DNA of 64,000 nucleotides, from the NCBI RefSeq assembly GCF_024868665.1, contig NC_079904.1, positions 23,333,691 to 23,397,690 on the forward strand. The letters are read 5' to 3'. This DNA is from Triplophysa rosa (Eukaryota; Chordata; Actinopteri; Cypriniformes; Nemacheilidae). Below the pieces are notes generated by a model, which made no database searches, was not told the origin of the DNA, and worked only from the letters and a program-made list of their open reading frames with translations. Shown here in pieces: positions 1 through 18,576 of this stretch. How positions within the stretch are numbered: position 1 is the first letter of the stretch; each line of letters opens with the position of its first letter. Both the position numbers and the translations under genes were made by a program.

Positions 1-2978
1 TTCCAAATTCTGAGAGAACTTTTGGAACTTTTAAACGAATGCATGACTGAGATCTAGTATAGTAACTATTTGTGTAAGAGACTAAAAGATTTGAAATATA
101 GGTGGGCAGCTTGCCTAAAAGTATTGCAGTATTACTCATTTTTACTTCGCAGCATTCCTTTATATTTTTTCATTAAGGTTGTGTAAATTTGCACCAAACA
201 AGCCTGAACAAGCTTTTTTTGTTTTCATTTGACATTTTATATTTATATTATATTTAGCTTAATCTCGTTGGCCATTAGCCTGGCCTAGCATTTACCAATA
301 ACAAATATAAAAAAGTTTGTTTTAAAATTGATGTCTTTGTCATTTGCAAAAGGCAACAATATATGCTACAGAATAATCACCTAAAAAAGAGAGATTATTT
401 AGGCACTAAATAAAGGAAGGCAGTAATAATAACAAATTGCATTTAGCCAGCTAAAAACACTGCAAGGAAATATCTTTCACAGTTATCAACCCTATTTTCA
501 CAACAACAATAAAATGCACATAACATTATATTGACGTACATTACGTCACGTGTCTTCATGGGATCCTCACGGGATGTGTGTGAACGCACGCACAGATTCC
601 AGAAAATCACTGGCAGTGTGAATGAACAAAATCTAACGATCCCGGGACAAATTCCTGGACACATTTTCCGTGTATTTTCCAGGATCTCTGTGTGAAAGGG
701 GCTCTACAGACAGATGTGAAAAGTAACCGATAGTAATGTCACCTTATATGAAGATACAAGATTTCTGCCCGAATGTGACAATACAGTAGATGCACATGCA
801 CAGAAATATGATCTTTGGACAGGATTATGAAAAATGACCAAACACATGAAGCAACGACGCACGCAACATGACGTGACATGCCTTTCATAGCACTGAAAAA
901 CAACAACGTCAGCACAATGTTTACCTTCCATTAGTCATGTGATAACAAAGGGACCGGTGTCATGTGATTTGGGGAGACAACAGTTGTGTGACTGTGATGG
1001 TAAAATGATCTTACTTAAGACTTTCAAATAAGGCAATGCAGCTTTACTGACAGCCAGTGGCGTATACAGGGGTGGGGCCATGGGGGCATGATTGAAAGAT
1101 GATTGCCCCCGGTGTGCCCCCACCCCTCTAATTGCCTGCCAGGCTGTTGAACACAAATTCAAATCATAATAATCAGATTTTGTTTGTATAAGTAGCACGG
1201 TAAGTTTATCTACTTTTTACTGCACACAATATGTGCATGCTGTGAGCTACAGTGAACTCTTCATTTACAGAGAACGCGTTTTTTTCGGGTGGTGAAACTT
1301 TTCCATCATTTTTCTATGAAAGCATGTCCTAGACGGACGTGTTTGGCCATTCGCAAGCGTCGGCTGAACAGCAAAGGACTGTACCACAAGTATAGCAATT
1401 GCAAGTTCGCATTACATTATTTTAAAGGGGTCATATGACACGGCTAAAACTAATATTATCGTTTGTTTTAGATGTGATGCAATGTGTATACAGGATTTAA
1501 GGTTTAAAAACGCTGTATTTTCACACACCATGCATGTTTGTATCTCCTCTTTGCCCCGCCTCTCTGAAACACGCATATTTTTTACAAAGCTCATGGCTCT
1601 GAAAAGCGAGGTGTGCTATGATTAGCCAGTTCACCAGTGTGTCGAATACTGCAAGCGTGTGAGGGAAATGTAACGCCTCTAACCATATTTGGAACATCAG
1701 GTTCCTCTTCAATTGTACTGACAGGTACGCCCACCTTACTTGAGTAAACATTTGGGCGGTCTTAGTCCAATCACCAACTGACGTAGATTTGTGGGCGTGT
1801 GGTTACACGAGGCGTTTCAGGCAGGTCTGGGTTTTAATTGAGGCCCCACTTGTGCCCCCAGTGGAAAAAAATCCTAGAATCGCCCCTGCTGACAGCACAC
1901 TTTTGAAATTAAAAGCTGTTAAAAAATAATACATTCAACTTCTTTGCATCACGTTGCTTTTGGCAATACACGCTGTTTCACAGCAGGTGAGTAAAAGGAC
2001 TCGGAGCATGAAATCATGGAATTAAACAAGACCCTCCAAACCTTAAAATATATTTTTCTACTTTTCAGATTTCAGTTAAACCAATCTACCTTTTTATGTA
2101 ACTGACTTGAAGAAAGAAATTAGATTGTAACTTGTAAGACTAGTCTAAGCAGTTTATGCAACCGGCCCAAATGCCTTCTGAAAGGCTTTCGTGACAGATT
2201 TAAATCCTGTCTGTCAAACCACTTCAGGAGGACGCATTCCAGACGAAATTGGACAAGTGTAAATGCATCTTGTCAGCGTTTTACTCCTCTTAGCAAGTTA
2301 GCCACGTCTCAGCTCAAGTTCATTGTTTTAAATATATAAACACAACGAACACGCTCACAATGAGAGAAACGCGAACACGACACTCATGCGTTGTCACTCG
2401 CGTTTTTCCCAACATGAAGCTCAGCGAAGATGAACAGATAATAACATAAATAAAGCTAATTGCATAGCTACTGCAAGGGAATTTCGGTGCTTGAAATTAG
2501 TTTATAATTTTCATAAACTTACAGCTCGTGATTGCTTTTCATCGCCAGACACCACAGGAACGCATCACTACGGCAAGTAACGTTAGGAGAAAACGGTGGG
2601 ACTTGCGTTTTTGCCGAGTTCTTTTTTGTAAAAGGCAGACTGGAGAATGAATTAATACTGAATAATGTTTTTGCATTTTGCGAGAGAAAAGAATATATGA
2701 TTCATATCCGTTTAAACCCTCCGAAGCTTAAAAAAGTTTCTAGATTATTTTAACAGATACCAAGCAAAATAGAGCCGAAATATAGCATCTAACTTGCACA
2801 GAATGTTAAATAAGTATGATTTCTTGTTGAATATTTAACATGTTTGTTTGTTTGTGGTGCCAGCTTACATGTTTTTACATATGCGGAACGACACCAAATG
2901 ACTTTCTTTCGCAACCCAGCGGATGTTACGGGAATAATTCTTTAAAGCAGTGCTTAAAAATAAGTTTGTACAACTCAC
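1..2978 (-). other. cdk19 intron 2 (partial), no coding sequence seen
   Basis: This is intronic sequence downstream of cdk19 exon 2, whose donor CT|GTGAGT lies just left of 2979. It is AT-rich. The only structured item I can delimit is the hAT-like element at 1055-1888. Translated stretches here are short and match no family I recognise. Confidence 0.7.
1055..1888. mobile_element. non-autonomous hAT-like element with 8-bp target duplication
   Basis: The left end CAGTGGCGTATACAGG and the inverted right end CAGGGGCGATTCTAGG are imperfect terminal inverted repeats. The element is flanked by CTGACAGC on both sides (1047-1054 and 1889-1896), an exact 8-bp direct repeat as expected for hAT transposition. 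No transposase reading frame is present in its 834 bp. A stretch beginning near 1421 (TTTAAAGGGGTCATATGAC) resembles the end of another fish repeat, so the interior may be composite. Confidence 0.75.
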
Positions 2979-9312
<6,334 letters not shown>

Positions 9313-9854
9313 CTGGTTCAGTCGTCGGGCGATGCGTCGCTTTTGGCAATTCTACTGCCTTTCAGAAATGTAGGGATATAGTATACTGAAATTTGAATAG
9401 TATAAGCTTCGCAATCGAGGTGATAATTGCTCACGTGCTATTACGTAACGTGTAGCCTACTGCAGTAGTCTATTATATAATTTTAGGGCTGGCAAAATTA
9501 TAAGTATTTTAAGTATCAGGAAACTACATTATATTTATTGACATGTTTACATGGAATTATTTTAAATAATTAATTTATTTATGTGCATTGTTTTTTACAA
9601 TATTTAGCCCAGCGTTTTAGCAACGCATTATTTTTCGTCTAAACAAATACTTTTTATTAATTCAGTGCCATGAGAAGAGCTATTTCATAGTTACGTTAAT
9701 AATAACATTAGCTGTCAGACAGAAAAAAAGCACATTTACATACATTTCAGAGTTTTTAAAGAATTGCATGTTTTGTTTTGGTTTGCAAACCTACACAACA
9801 ACTGCGCCACTGCACTCATACACATTTACGCAATGTCATGTTTAACAGAAAATT
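9313..9854. other. cdk19-amd1 intergenic spacer
   Basis: AT-rich DNA between the two divergent promoters. No gene, RNA or clear repeat was recognised. Confidence 0.6.
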
Positions 9855-9970
9855 ACAGCCAATCGCTGCTAACGTAAAGGCGGGCTTCTCGATCACGATT
9901 GGTCGAAATGATGATGACGTTTTCGGGTAGGTAATAAAACCTCCGCGCAAGCTGCATTCTGCGCTTACAC
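9855..9970 (+). promoter_or_regulatory. amd1: amd1 core promoter
   Basis: Within about 110 bp before the leader are a CCAAT box (AGCCAATCG, about 9858), a GC box (GGCGGG, about 9881), an inverted CCAAT (GATTGGTC, about 9896), a CRE-like GATGACGT (about 9913) and a TATA-like AATAAAAC (about 9933). A start about 30 bp below the TATA-like box would fall near 9963, placing the MAGDIS uORF about 11 nt from the cap. The boxes are seen; their function is inferred. Confidence 0.65.
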
Positions 9971-9973
9971 AGT

Positions 9974-9994
9974 ATGGCCGGCGATATTAGCTAG
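9974..9994 (+). CDS. amd1 leader uORF encoding the hexapeptide MAGDIS
   Basis: ATG GCC GGC GAT ATT AGC TAG. This is residue for residue the MAGDIS peptide of the mammalian AMD1 leader, which stalls the ribosome at its own stop codon when polyamines are high and so represses AMD1 translation. Context is good (A at -3, G at +4). It is the only ATG between the likely start site and the amd1 initiator at 10173, so scanning ribosomes must pass it. The match is direct; that it works the same way here is inferred from the family. Confidence 0.93.
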   Translation: MAGDIS

Positions 9995-10172
9995 CATTCG
10001 CCTACGGTATTCTCTGTAAAAGGGGAAGACGGCAAAAATCAAGGCAACTACACCTGGACTGCTCAAGGACTTTAACTAAAATAATAAATTATAACTACCG
10101 ATAACGGATTAATATCAATTGTAATTCCATCCGACGCTATAATTTCTGTTGTTGGAGTCTGTTTGTCTCACG

Positions 10173-13100
10173 ATGGAAGAAAGCAGTGCACACTTCTTCG
10201 AGGGGACCGAGAAGCTGTTGGAGGTGTGGTTCTCCCGACAAGACGAAGCCAAAGGAACCGGGGATCTGCGCACTATCCCCAGGTGGGCCAATGTTTACGA
10301 GCCGTAGATCGACCGGGAACATAGACCGAGTCGGGTTGAACTTAAAACAGTCCGATCAAGTGATGGACGCTAATCCAAACATGCGTAAAACGAGAAAGTG
10401 ACATAAGTGAGGTCTCGCCGTCTTGAATGAGAATGAATGAGGGGTAGATGAGTGACATGCGGGACTGCGTCTGACACTCGTGCCGCTTTGGCCATTTTGA
10501 CACCATCCCCCTTTGCACTCATTCATTTGAGCTGTCAGGAATCAAAGTGGTGTCTGAGCCTCGGAGTACGCTTGTTTTTTGTTGCGCACGTTGTACGGTG
10601 TGTTCGTAACTTGTTTAGTTTTTGTCCTGGTTTCAGATTAATCAACATGTTGTTCCGCGTTAGGTGTTTTTATACTCCGCAGTTTGCTTTCGCGGACTTA
10701 TTTTGTGGTTGCCATGAAAAACGCAGCTGTCAAATGTGTTTGTTTCAGCTCGGCTTCTGTTAGAATGACGTATCGATGAGCTTTAACGTGAGTGAATGCT
10801 AATCGATTATTAGCCAGCGGCTACAGCTAGGTGATATGGCGCCACAGCAAACGCTAGGAGGTGCTTGCCACTGCGTTTTCAATGGAGTTTCGCATTGACC
10901 ATCAAATATAGCCGCTATAAACATTAGGTGGCGTTTTCATTTGTACTCAGTACGCCAGGCCTCGTTCGCTGGATTGTTTGAATTGCAGTGATGTGAAATC
11001 AGCGCAATGCGCATGTGTTCGTGCAACGGCTCTATTTTTAGGAAACTGTCATGGCGGTTCGTCCAGGAGCGGCAGCCTCCATGTGAAAGTCACGCGTGAG
11101 CGGACGCCCGTGATTGGTCGACAATCCGGGCCGATCATTGGTCAGCGCGATTGCAGCAGCGCACACGTGTAGCTAAACGTGTAGTTCAATATATTTTATT
11201 GCAAAGCACCCCCATTATTAATATGAAAACTATGAGTAATTTACATTAATAATTATAACAAATGACGAGGTTCAGAGTCCACTCTTAACTATTAGCGTCA
11301 TATTTTGCGTCACAGGTGCGAATCCCAGAGAACACGCGCAATAATAATAATAATAAAAATAATAATAATAAGTCGCTTTGATCAAAATAAATGCATACAT
11401 CTACCAGACTACTTTATTACTGCTATGGCTCACTAACAAAACGTGTCAGAGTACCATGGTGTTACCGTGGTTTGAGAAGTTTGGAGGCATGGAAAGCTAT
11501 GGAACAAAGTGCATAAAGTATGAATGAGTGAGTGCATTACGGTTCCCCTGGCAGTTTTCTCAGTAAGGTAAGCTGATCTCAGTGGTTTGTCGAGGTTGAG
11601 CTGTCAGGATGAATGATGAGGGGTATTAGTTTACTTCCGGGAAAGTATTAACACTCAGAGACGAGAGAGAGAGAGAGAGAGAGAAGATCAGAGTCTGAGC
11701 GATGAGAAATAAGTCATGGAGGTCATGGAACTGCCCCTCCTGCCTTTCTCCATGAGACATGAGAAAGCATCGTCACATTTATTTGTATGATTTCAAGAAA
11801 TTGTTTACAGGAAAGATAAAATGCTCACTGTTGTGCATTATGCCTTAAAATATAAATAAAGTCCTTTGTTTCATGGAAGAAAGTCATTCCAATCCTAAAC
11901 TATTCTTTCACATCATGTTTGAAATACTATGTTTATATACTATAATACTGCTGATAATAATAATAATACTATAATTTATGTTTCATGCAATAAAATCCCT
12001 TAAATCGATTTGTTTTATTTTATTTGGTAAGTAGCCACATAAAAGCAGCATCATGTACATCGTTTATTACAGTTTCTGCAATAATGGCCATCTGTACATT
12101 AGTTCGTATTGAAGCATGACTCGTGATCTTCAGAATTGTCCCCTATACAACGAACAAACCATCATGCCAAATGTGTGTAATGTGAGAACAGTCGTCAGCA
12201 GCAGCAGCTGAGCTCAATGTCAGATCCGTCCCATCTATGTGAACGCTTGCATAAAGACGCACATAGAGGAGTTATTATCAGATACGCAGAGGAGACAGCG
12301 TTATACATCTGACGTACGTACCAGACAAATATTTCATCCTGTAAATGATGAAACATCCCAGTGACTTTGAAAGAGAACCAGAGTTCTGTCTAGAGAGCAG
12401 AATGTCATGAAGATCTGAGGGTTGATTCATTGACACTAGTGATGCTCATTTCGGTTCATTTCCCCTAACTGAGAACCGACACTCGTTATCCGAACATTAG
12501 TCTCCGCCTCAGAAGTCACGCCCACGGACCGTTGGCTAAACGTCTGATGCATAAGGCACACTTTTCTGGAAACACTTAAGCAGGTGAGAAGTCGTCATCT
12601 GATTGGTTGAATTTGACAGGATTTCCGGGAGACGTGCGTGTCGCGTTCTTTAACGGTCTGCCTGGAAACAACACGAAGCCGTCTGATCTAAGGCTATAAG
12701 AATTCATCACGATCGACTAAAAGCGTAATTCTTAAAAGTATGTGAGGTTCACTGCATAAACTTATAATCATTTTATTGCTGGTAACTTTTTGACACGTTC
12801 ATGAATGCACATCTGTTACTGCGGGGACATTTCCACGCCTCTGATTAGTTGCTTTACCTGTCAGTCATATGGCCTCTTGGGCGGGCCTTGCCCAAAGAAA
12901 GCGGCTGGCTACGCGAGACTCTCCGAACATTAACTGTTAACTGATAAGATTTTAATATTAAATTGGAATGAAATAAAAATGCATGACGCGTTTCATTTCC
13001 GGGGGACGCAGACTTCGAAATGAGGCACAGCTTCAGTTGACATGTTAAAAATCTTTTTTTCACATATTTAATTAAACATGCAAACAGCAGCATAACAAAT

Positions 13101-16100
13101 AGATCAACAATAGCAACTGCATTCACATATTATGACATTTTCACGAACCTGCAGTGTTTTGGACAATGGAGAAAAACTAAAATAATATATTAATCCAAAG
13201 CATAAAATAAACAGGCAAGAAAATAACGTCTAGGTTTTTTCATCAAATAAAATAGCTGGCCTACCTCAATCGAAAGCTTGGCTAGTTTTTATTTAATAAA
13301 GTAACATGATTACGTGTTATAGGGACGTTAGCTAGTTATACCGGTTTCCGGTACATGACAGTATTTTTTTACCACGTTTTCTACTGATTGAGAGAGGATT
13401 GACTGCAGTTGATTGACTTAAAATGCCCTTTTATACTGTCATGGTGAGTGAATATTGTAGAAAAATTCCACACTAGTATTATACAGGTTTGCAAGGCCAA
13501 CAAATGATGATGTTTATGAAGAGGTGGCACTCATGATGAAGTCAAGGAATCAGGATGCGTGACAGTTGCGGTCAAAATACACAACCTTTTAACTGTGCAA
13601 ATTTCACAAACAACTTGTAACTACACAATGTAAACGATCCCCTTCCCCTATAATAACTGCAAAGTTTAGACTTCTTTAACAACTGAATAGCATGCGAAGG
13701 TAAATTACATGCATACTGTTTAAGCAAATAAATAGAGAACAGGGCTCGAAGTTAACTTTTTTCCTTGGTAGCACTGATGCTCCCAACTTAAGAGTTGTAC
13801 CCCAACCGAAAATGAATACCATGGTCTGTCTGAATAGTTGAAAACAAAATAGTAACAATTTTACCATTAAAACACGCACGTGATGTCTGCTGTGTTTTAC
13901 ATAGTCACAATGGTTTCACGATGTCCTGAAATCATATTTTTTGATCATAAAACAAAGGCTTAAATTAGATATGTGAGAGGAAAACGATCGCATCACGCTG
14001 TCAATCCTCCTTCCTCTACTGACCCTTATTTCTCATCATAGCATACAGAGAAACAGTTCAAACTAAAAACACATCATATTACATGCTTATATTGAGCAGG
14101 TATGAGGGGAACACGATCGCATTTTGAAGATGTTTGTTCGAATCGTGGGTGTATTTAATTGCTACACATGTGTTCGTCATCTGATGTTCAGCCGCGCGGT
14201 GCGCGCTCCCATTGCGTTGCGAACGGTATGTGTTAATGTATATGAAACGTTCATATCATAACAAAAATACGCACCGGTATTCGGTATGAACCAGTATACT
14301 GCCCAGCACTACAAAGAGGGCTAAAATGTGTCTTTACTAAACAGATATAAATCCGATGTGCTATAACCGCGCAAAATACAAACATTATTTATTCCTATTT
14401 CACGTTCAAATTTTTACGTCAAGTCTAAAAGAAGGCAGGGAAGCCAAGGGTCGCGCCGTTTTCTCCTCTCCTTTTCTCCTCAACATATGTATAGCAAATT
14501 TTTCTTTCACCATACAGAAAACTAAAAACATGTAGGATTTAAAAGTTATTTAAAAACGTATTATTAAATTATTATTATTATTTACAAATATTAGTAATAT
14601 TATTTAACTTAAAAAATAAACATACCTATTAAATCGTTTAACTGATATTATTAATCGGTCTATTTTTTACAATCGGTTAACGGTTAAACGGTCAATATGA
14701 ACATCCCTAATTGACACGCAACTCCTTAGTAGCACGTAACTAATATGTTGCAGAGTCACAGGCAAGCGACGCCCACATTTTCTTCAAGGAATGCACAGTA
14801 AAGTTTTGGCATGTTTGTAATGTTTACTATTTATATAAAACGTTAGTTTATGTTCACATAGGCATTAAACAAAATAACCATTTTTTTATGATAAAATGAA
14901 AGCATTGTAAATATTTTATTTTTCAGATTTGAATGGGACAAGCTTCTGGAGAATGTGCATTGTTTGATTATAAGTGTGACAAAGACTGACAAGCAGGAAG
15001 CTTATATACTCAGGTGAGTTATAACAACACGTCCTTAAATCTGGTCGCTTGCGATCACGCACTGATGAAAGGAAATGATTGGATGCTACCAACTCCACGA
15101 AAAGGAGAATTACAAACTGCCCTCATAGTAATCCATAAAAATGACGGATGGCCTTCAGATTTTTCCGTCACTTGTATAAAAAGTCCGTCAATGACGAAAC
15201 ATTTTCGATTAACGTGACCTGTGGAATAATGGTTCAGGTTTGTAAAATATATATTTCAAAACTAAAGTCTCTCTGCTATCTGCATCAACCTAAAACTTAC
15301 AGAAGATAGACCACTTCGCAAGATGTAAACACTGGTCCAGAAGCACTTCCGGTTTGAATTTTTTATTTTTTATATCGCATATATAATTGAAACTTTAAGA
15401 TATTAGTTGAACATTTTGATTCGGTTAAAAATGGTCAACCAGTGTGTAGTGTTAAAAAACTGAAACGGGAAGTGCTTCTGGACCAGTGTTTACATCTTGC
15501 GAAGTGGACTAAACATAACTTTTGGAATTTTTAAAATAATTCTGTAATTTCTAAATATTGCGATATGCACATTTGAATATTGCGATATATTGCGCGCCCC
15601 TGGTGTTTATAAATACCAAATTTATATGCACAGTACACAGACATATATCATGTAAACACAAACTTGTATTCTGGATGCGATTAATCGTTGAACAGCCCTA
15701 GCTGGCAGGAAACTCTTCATGTCACGGCTGATAAGAGCGCTGTTTCAGTAGCTCACAGACAAAAACATGAGTGTGACGTGCAGTCTGTGACACTTGACCT
15801 GTTTGTGTACATGTGTCCTGTCTGCTGGAGGACAACACAAGACTTTTATTATGTCTGTGCGATGCAAATGCAAAAACTACAGTTACTAGTTCTTTCTAAA
15901 AAAGGCATCTTATCATTTTACAAAACAAACAATTATCTCGTTAAGATAGACATTTCATTTTCAAGTCACTAATAAAATCCATTCTTGTTTGACCTCTTTC
16001 TCTCTCTCTCTCTCTCTCTCAGTGAGAGTAGCATGTTTGTCTCCAAGAGACGTTTCATTTTGAAGACATGCGGAACAACCCTCTTACTGCAGGCACTGGT

Positions 16101-16152
16101 GCCTCTGCTGGAACTGGCCCGCGAGTACTGCGGCTTTGATGCCATCGAGGTA

Positions 16153-16185
<33 letters not shown>

Positions 16186-18102
16186 GTGTCAGGAGACATG
16201 CGATGAATCCTTCGAGGATCAGCTCACGTCACTGTTTTTCACACATGTTTCCCATAACTCACACTGAAGTGCCATCCACACGGAGACGCGGTTAGCTGAA
16301 TACATAAAGATTTTGTATCGTATCGCCGTTTCGGCCACACTGATCCGGCGTTTTGGGAGCCTGAAACCGCCTGAAATGTTTTCATGTGTACAGCCGATCT
16401 GTTTATATTTTGAAACGATGATGTCTTCACCCCAGCGCGTAAAGTTCATGTGCATGCTCCAAATCTTCTCCTCCGTTTGTACTGTACCTCTGTGGCAGAA
16501 TTACAGCGTCACATTCTGATTTGGCGCGTATACTACATCGTTTTGAGTCGGTTTAGCGAGTTCGTGTGTACGCAGATATTTCTTGAGACGATGCCGTGAA
16601 AAGGGGGAAGAAAAAGATCGGACGGGGAAAGCTCTGGCTTCGTGTGGATGTGACCTGAGGGGGTGATATGAGACGTGATCTGTGAGGTTTGCGTTCTCTT
16701 CATATGCCATTGTCTCTCCTCCGTTTTCAGAATTTCTTCTACTCGCGTAAAAATTTCATGAAGCCCACCCATCAAGAGTTCCCTCACCGTAACTTCCAGG
16801 AGGAGGTCGAGTTCCTCAGCGAGATTTTTCCAAGTACGTTTCCACCAAAAACACGTCGTTTTAAATCAGTCATACCTGTGGGACGGATGAGTGAACGTGT
16901 CGTGTTTGTTTGTGCAGATGGAGCAGCCTACTGTATGGGACGCCTGAACTCTGACTGCTGGTGAGTTCACAGCACAACAGCCATCAGCTGTACATGTCAC
17001 ATCGCATCAGGTTGTTCTTAGTTTTGGTGTCTTCTCTCTCCTGAAGGTACTTGTTTACTCTGGAGCAGCCTGAATTCTGGGAAAATAAACAGGCGGACCA
17101 GACACTAGAAGTTCTGATGAGTGATCTCGACCCAGCTGTGATGGACCAGTTCTTTATGAAAGATGGTGTTTCTGCTAATGATGTCACTCGTGTAAGAGCT
17201 CAGGCCATTTTTTCTGTTATCGCCTGAAAAGGTCAAATCCAGTACAACAAATAAAGATAACAAAGTTGGGTTGGGAGATGTCGAATTTACAAACGACAAA
17301 TTTTCCGCTAAGAAATGGGACACCACTACCACACTGGTATACATCATCATACGTCATTGCTAGCTCCTAACGTTACGTCAGAGGACATGCACCGAGTATA
17401 TGACATAAAAATATATTTTCTAATATCGCGCAATCAGTGCTGTCAGCTAGCAAACTTTTTTGTTTTTAGTGAATGTTGTTGTCTCGTATCAGTAATAATC
17501 TTCAGACAGGAGAACGTCGGTGTCTGACAGATGTTATCTGTGTGTGTCGTCACAGATGAGTGGAATTTGTGACCTGATTCCAGGTTCAGTGATTGATGCC
17601 ACGCTGTTCAACCCGTGTGGATACTCGATGAACGGAATGAAGACTGATGTAAGAGACGTGATGTCTAAACGCCGGCTTCTCCGTGTCCGCACGCACCGTA
17701 ATCGCCATTCATCTTGTCTTTCTAGGGAACTTATTGGACGATTCACATCACCCCCGAACCAGAGTTCTCTTACGTCAGCTTTGAAACCAACCTCTCCCAG
17801 ACATCCTACGACGAGCTCATCCGCAAGGTGGTGGATGTCTTCAAACCAGGGAAATTCGTGACTACGCTTTTCGTCAATCAGGTATTTGAAAAGGCATTCG
17901 GACGACACCGTGTCCACACGCTTGATTCAGAAAATTCAACCTTGTTCTTTCTCCGCAGAGCTCCAAATGTCGCAGCGTTTTCTCTTCGGCTCAGAAGCTG
18001 GAGGGTTACCGTCTGCTCGACCGCCAGCTCGCTCACTTCAACGATTACAACTTCCTCTTCACCAGTTACGCCAAGAACCGCCAGCAGAACCAACAGATGT
18101 GA
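10173..18102 (+). CDS. amd1: amd1, S-adenosylmethionine decarboxylase proenzyme (complete, 335 aa)
   Basis: Nine coding exons: 10173-10282, 14927-15013, 16023-16149, 16731-16833, 16918-16960, 17047-17191, 17556-17648, 17726-17881, 17959-18102. All junctions are GT-AG and in frame; the sum is 1008 nt. The enzyme decarboxylates S-adenosylmethionine to supply aminopropyl groups for spermidine and spermine synthesis. It is made as a proenzyme that cuts itself at Glu67-Ser68 to make a pyruvoyl group; SESSMF sits at residues 66-71 with Ser68 in the human position. Cys82 (KTCGTT), Ser229 (CGYSMNG) and His243 (WTIHITPEP), all needed for processing or catalysis in the human enzyme, are in register. 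The N-terminal glutamates of FFEGTE are shifted by two residues, compensated by a two-residue loss near residue 24. Translation is probably controlled by the MAGDIS uORF; the TGA stop is followed by a long open tail (18103-18459). Confidence 0.97.
10283..14926 (+). other. amd1 intron 1
   Basis: A 4.6-kb intron, GT-AG. It starts CpG-rich to about 11.2 kb (a CpG-island shoulder), has a short (ATA)n run near 11341-11371 and a (GA)n run near 11665, and carries degraded DNA-transposon material at about 13740-14709. Nothing coding was recognised. Confidence 0.75.
13740..14709. mobile_element. degraded hAT-like repeat material
   Basis: Starts CAGGGCTCGAAGTTAAC, a terminus I recognise as a common fish DNA-transposon end, and closes with GGTCAATATGAACATCCCTA, the inverted form of another familiar TAGGGATG end. 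The two ends do not match, so this is probably two overlapping or nested elements rather than one. No transposase frame. Confidence 0.4.
15311..15507. mobile_element. foldback MITE with about 40-bp inverted arms
   Basis: The left arm 15311-15350 begins CCACTTCGCAAGATGTAAAC and runs through CACTGGTCCAGAAGCACTTCC. The right arm, about 15468-15507, is its near-perfect reverse complement. The spacer is about 115 bp. It lies in amd1 intron 2 and would form a strong hairpin in the pre-mRNA. No clear target duplication was found. Confidence 0.75.
15605..15700. mobile_element. right-end fragment of a TAGGGCTG hAT MITE
   Basis: Ends GCGATTAATCGTTGAACAGC then CCTA and carries the ATGTAAACACAAACTTGTAT segment also found at 47103-47434 and (diverged) at 18577-18790. 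Only the right part is present. Confidence 0.6.
15996..16022. repeat. (CT)n tract forming the amd1 intron 2 acceptor
   Basis: A pure TC/CT run that ends in CAG and is itself the polypyrimidine tract before amd1 exon 3 (starts 16023). Confidence 0.9.
16154..16183. repeat. (CA)15 microsatellite just after the amd1 exon 3 donor
   Basis: The CA run begins five nucleotides into intron 3, directly after the GTAC of the donor at 16150. Confidence 0.9.
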
Positions 18103-18459
18103 ACCTCCCCGATGAAGAAGCGTAAGAAGAAACCTCGCCGCCGTCAGGAACTTCTCGTCGGGCGTCGCGGTCTCATCATAGCGGGGAGGCGGATCTTGTC
18201 TCCTGTCCTTAGATCTTCCCTGAGTTTAACCCGTATGCATTCTCGTAACTGTAACGTAGATCTCGTGCATGAAAGCTCCTCTCGTGTCTTCTCGTGTGTT
18301 CTAGCTCATTCTTGCTGTGATCTTGAAGTGCACGTAGAGTTACCGAACGCACCGGCGAGCGTGAGGCATGTCACGCCGTCGCGGCGCGTGCAACGTTCTC
18401 TTCCCTTCCTGCAAGCGTCCCCTCGCATCCCTCACAGACAAGGCTTCAGGCCTCACTAG
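18103..18459 (+). CDS. candidate amd1 stop-codon readthrough extension (118 codons)
   Basis: Directly after the amd1 TGA the frame stays open for 118 codons to a TAG at 18457-18459. The tail begins [14 protein letters not shown], is arginine-rich and basic, and has no known domain. In human AMD1, readthrough of the stop into a conserved extension of similar length, with ribosomes stalling at its end, is an established finding (proposed to count translation events). A stop-free run of 118 random codons has a chance of about 0.35% under equal base use, higher in GC-rich DNA. What is seen is the open frame and its position; that it is translated is inferred. The alternative is ordinary 3' UTR. 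Confidence 0.55.
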   Translation, partial: TSPMKKRKKKPRRRQELLVGRRGLIIAGRRILSPVLRSSLSLTRMHSRNCNVDLVHESSSRVFSCVLAHSCCDLEVHVELPNAPASVRHVTPSRRVQRSLPFLQASPRIPHRQGFRPH

Positions 18460-18576
18460 ACGAGGACCCTGACATGCTCACATCTCGACCCGTGTGCTCC
18501 TTTAGACCAAAACAAGTGCTGTCGCTTTTGTTAACACAGTTTTGTACGTTTTCTCAGCGTTTCATTTACTTTAATG

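Noticed and set aside
17534..17917. 127-codon frame on the minus strand
   Set aside because: It is antisense to amd1 exons 7-8, whose plus-strand reading is the conserved enzyme.
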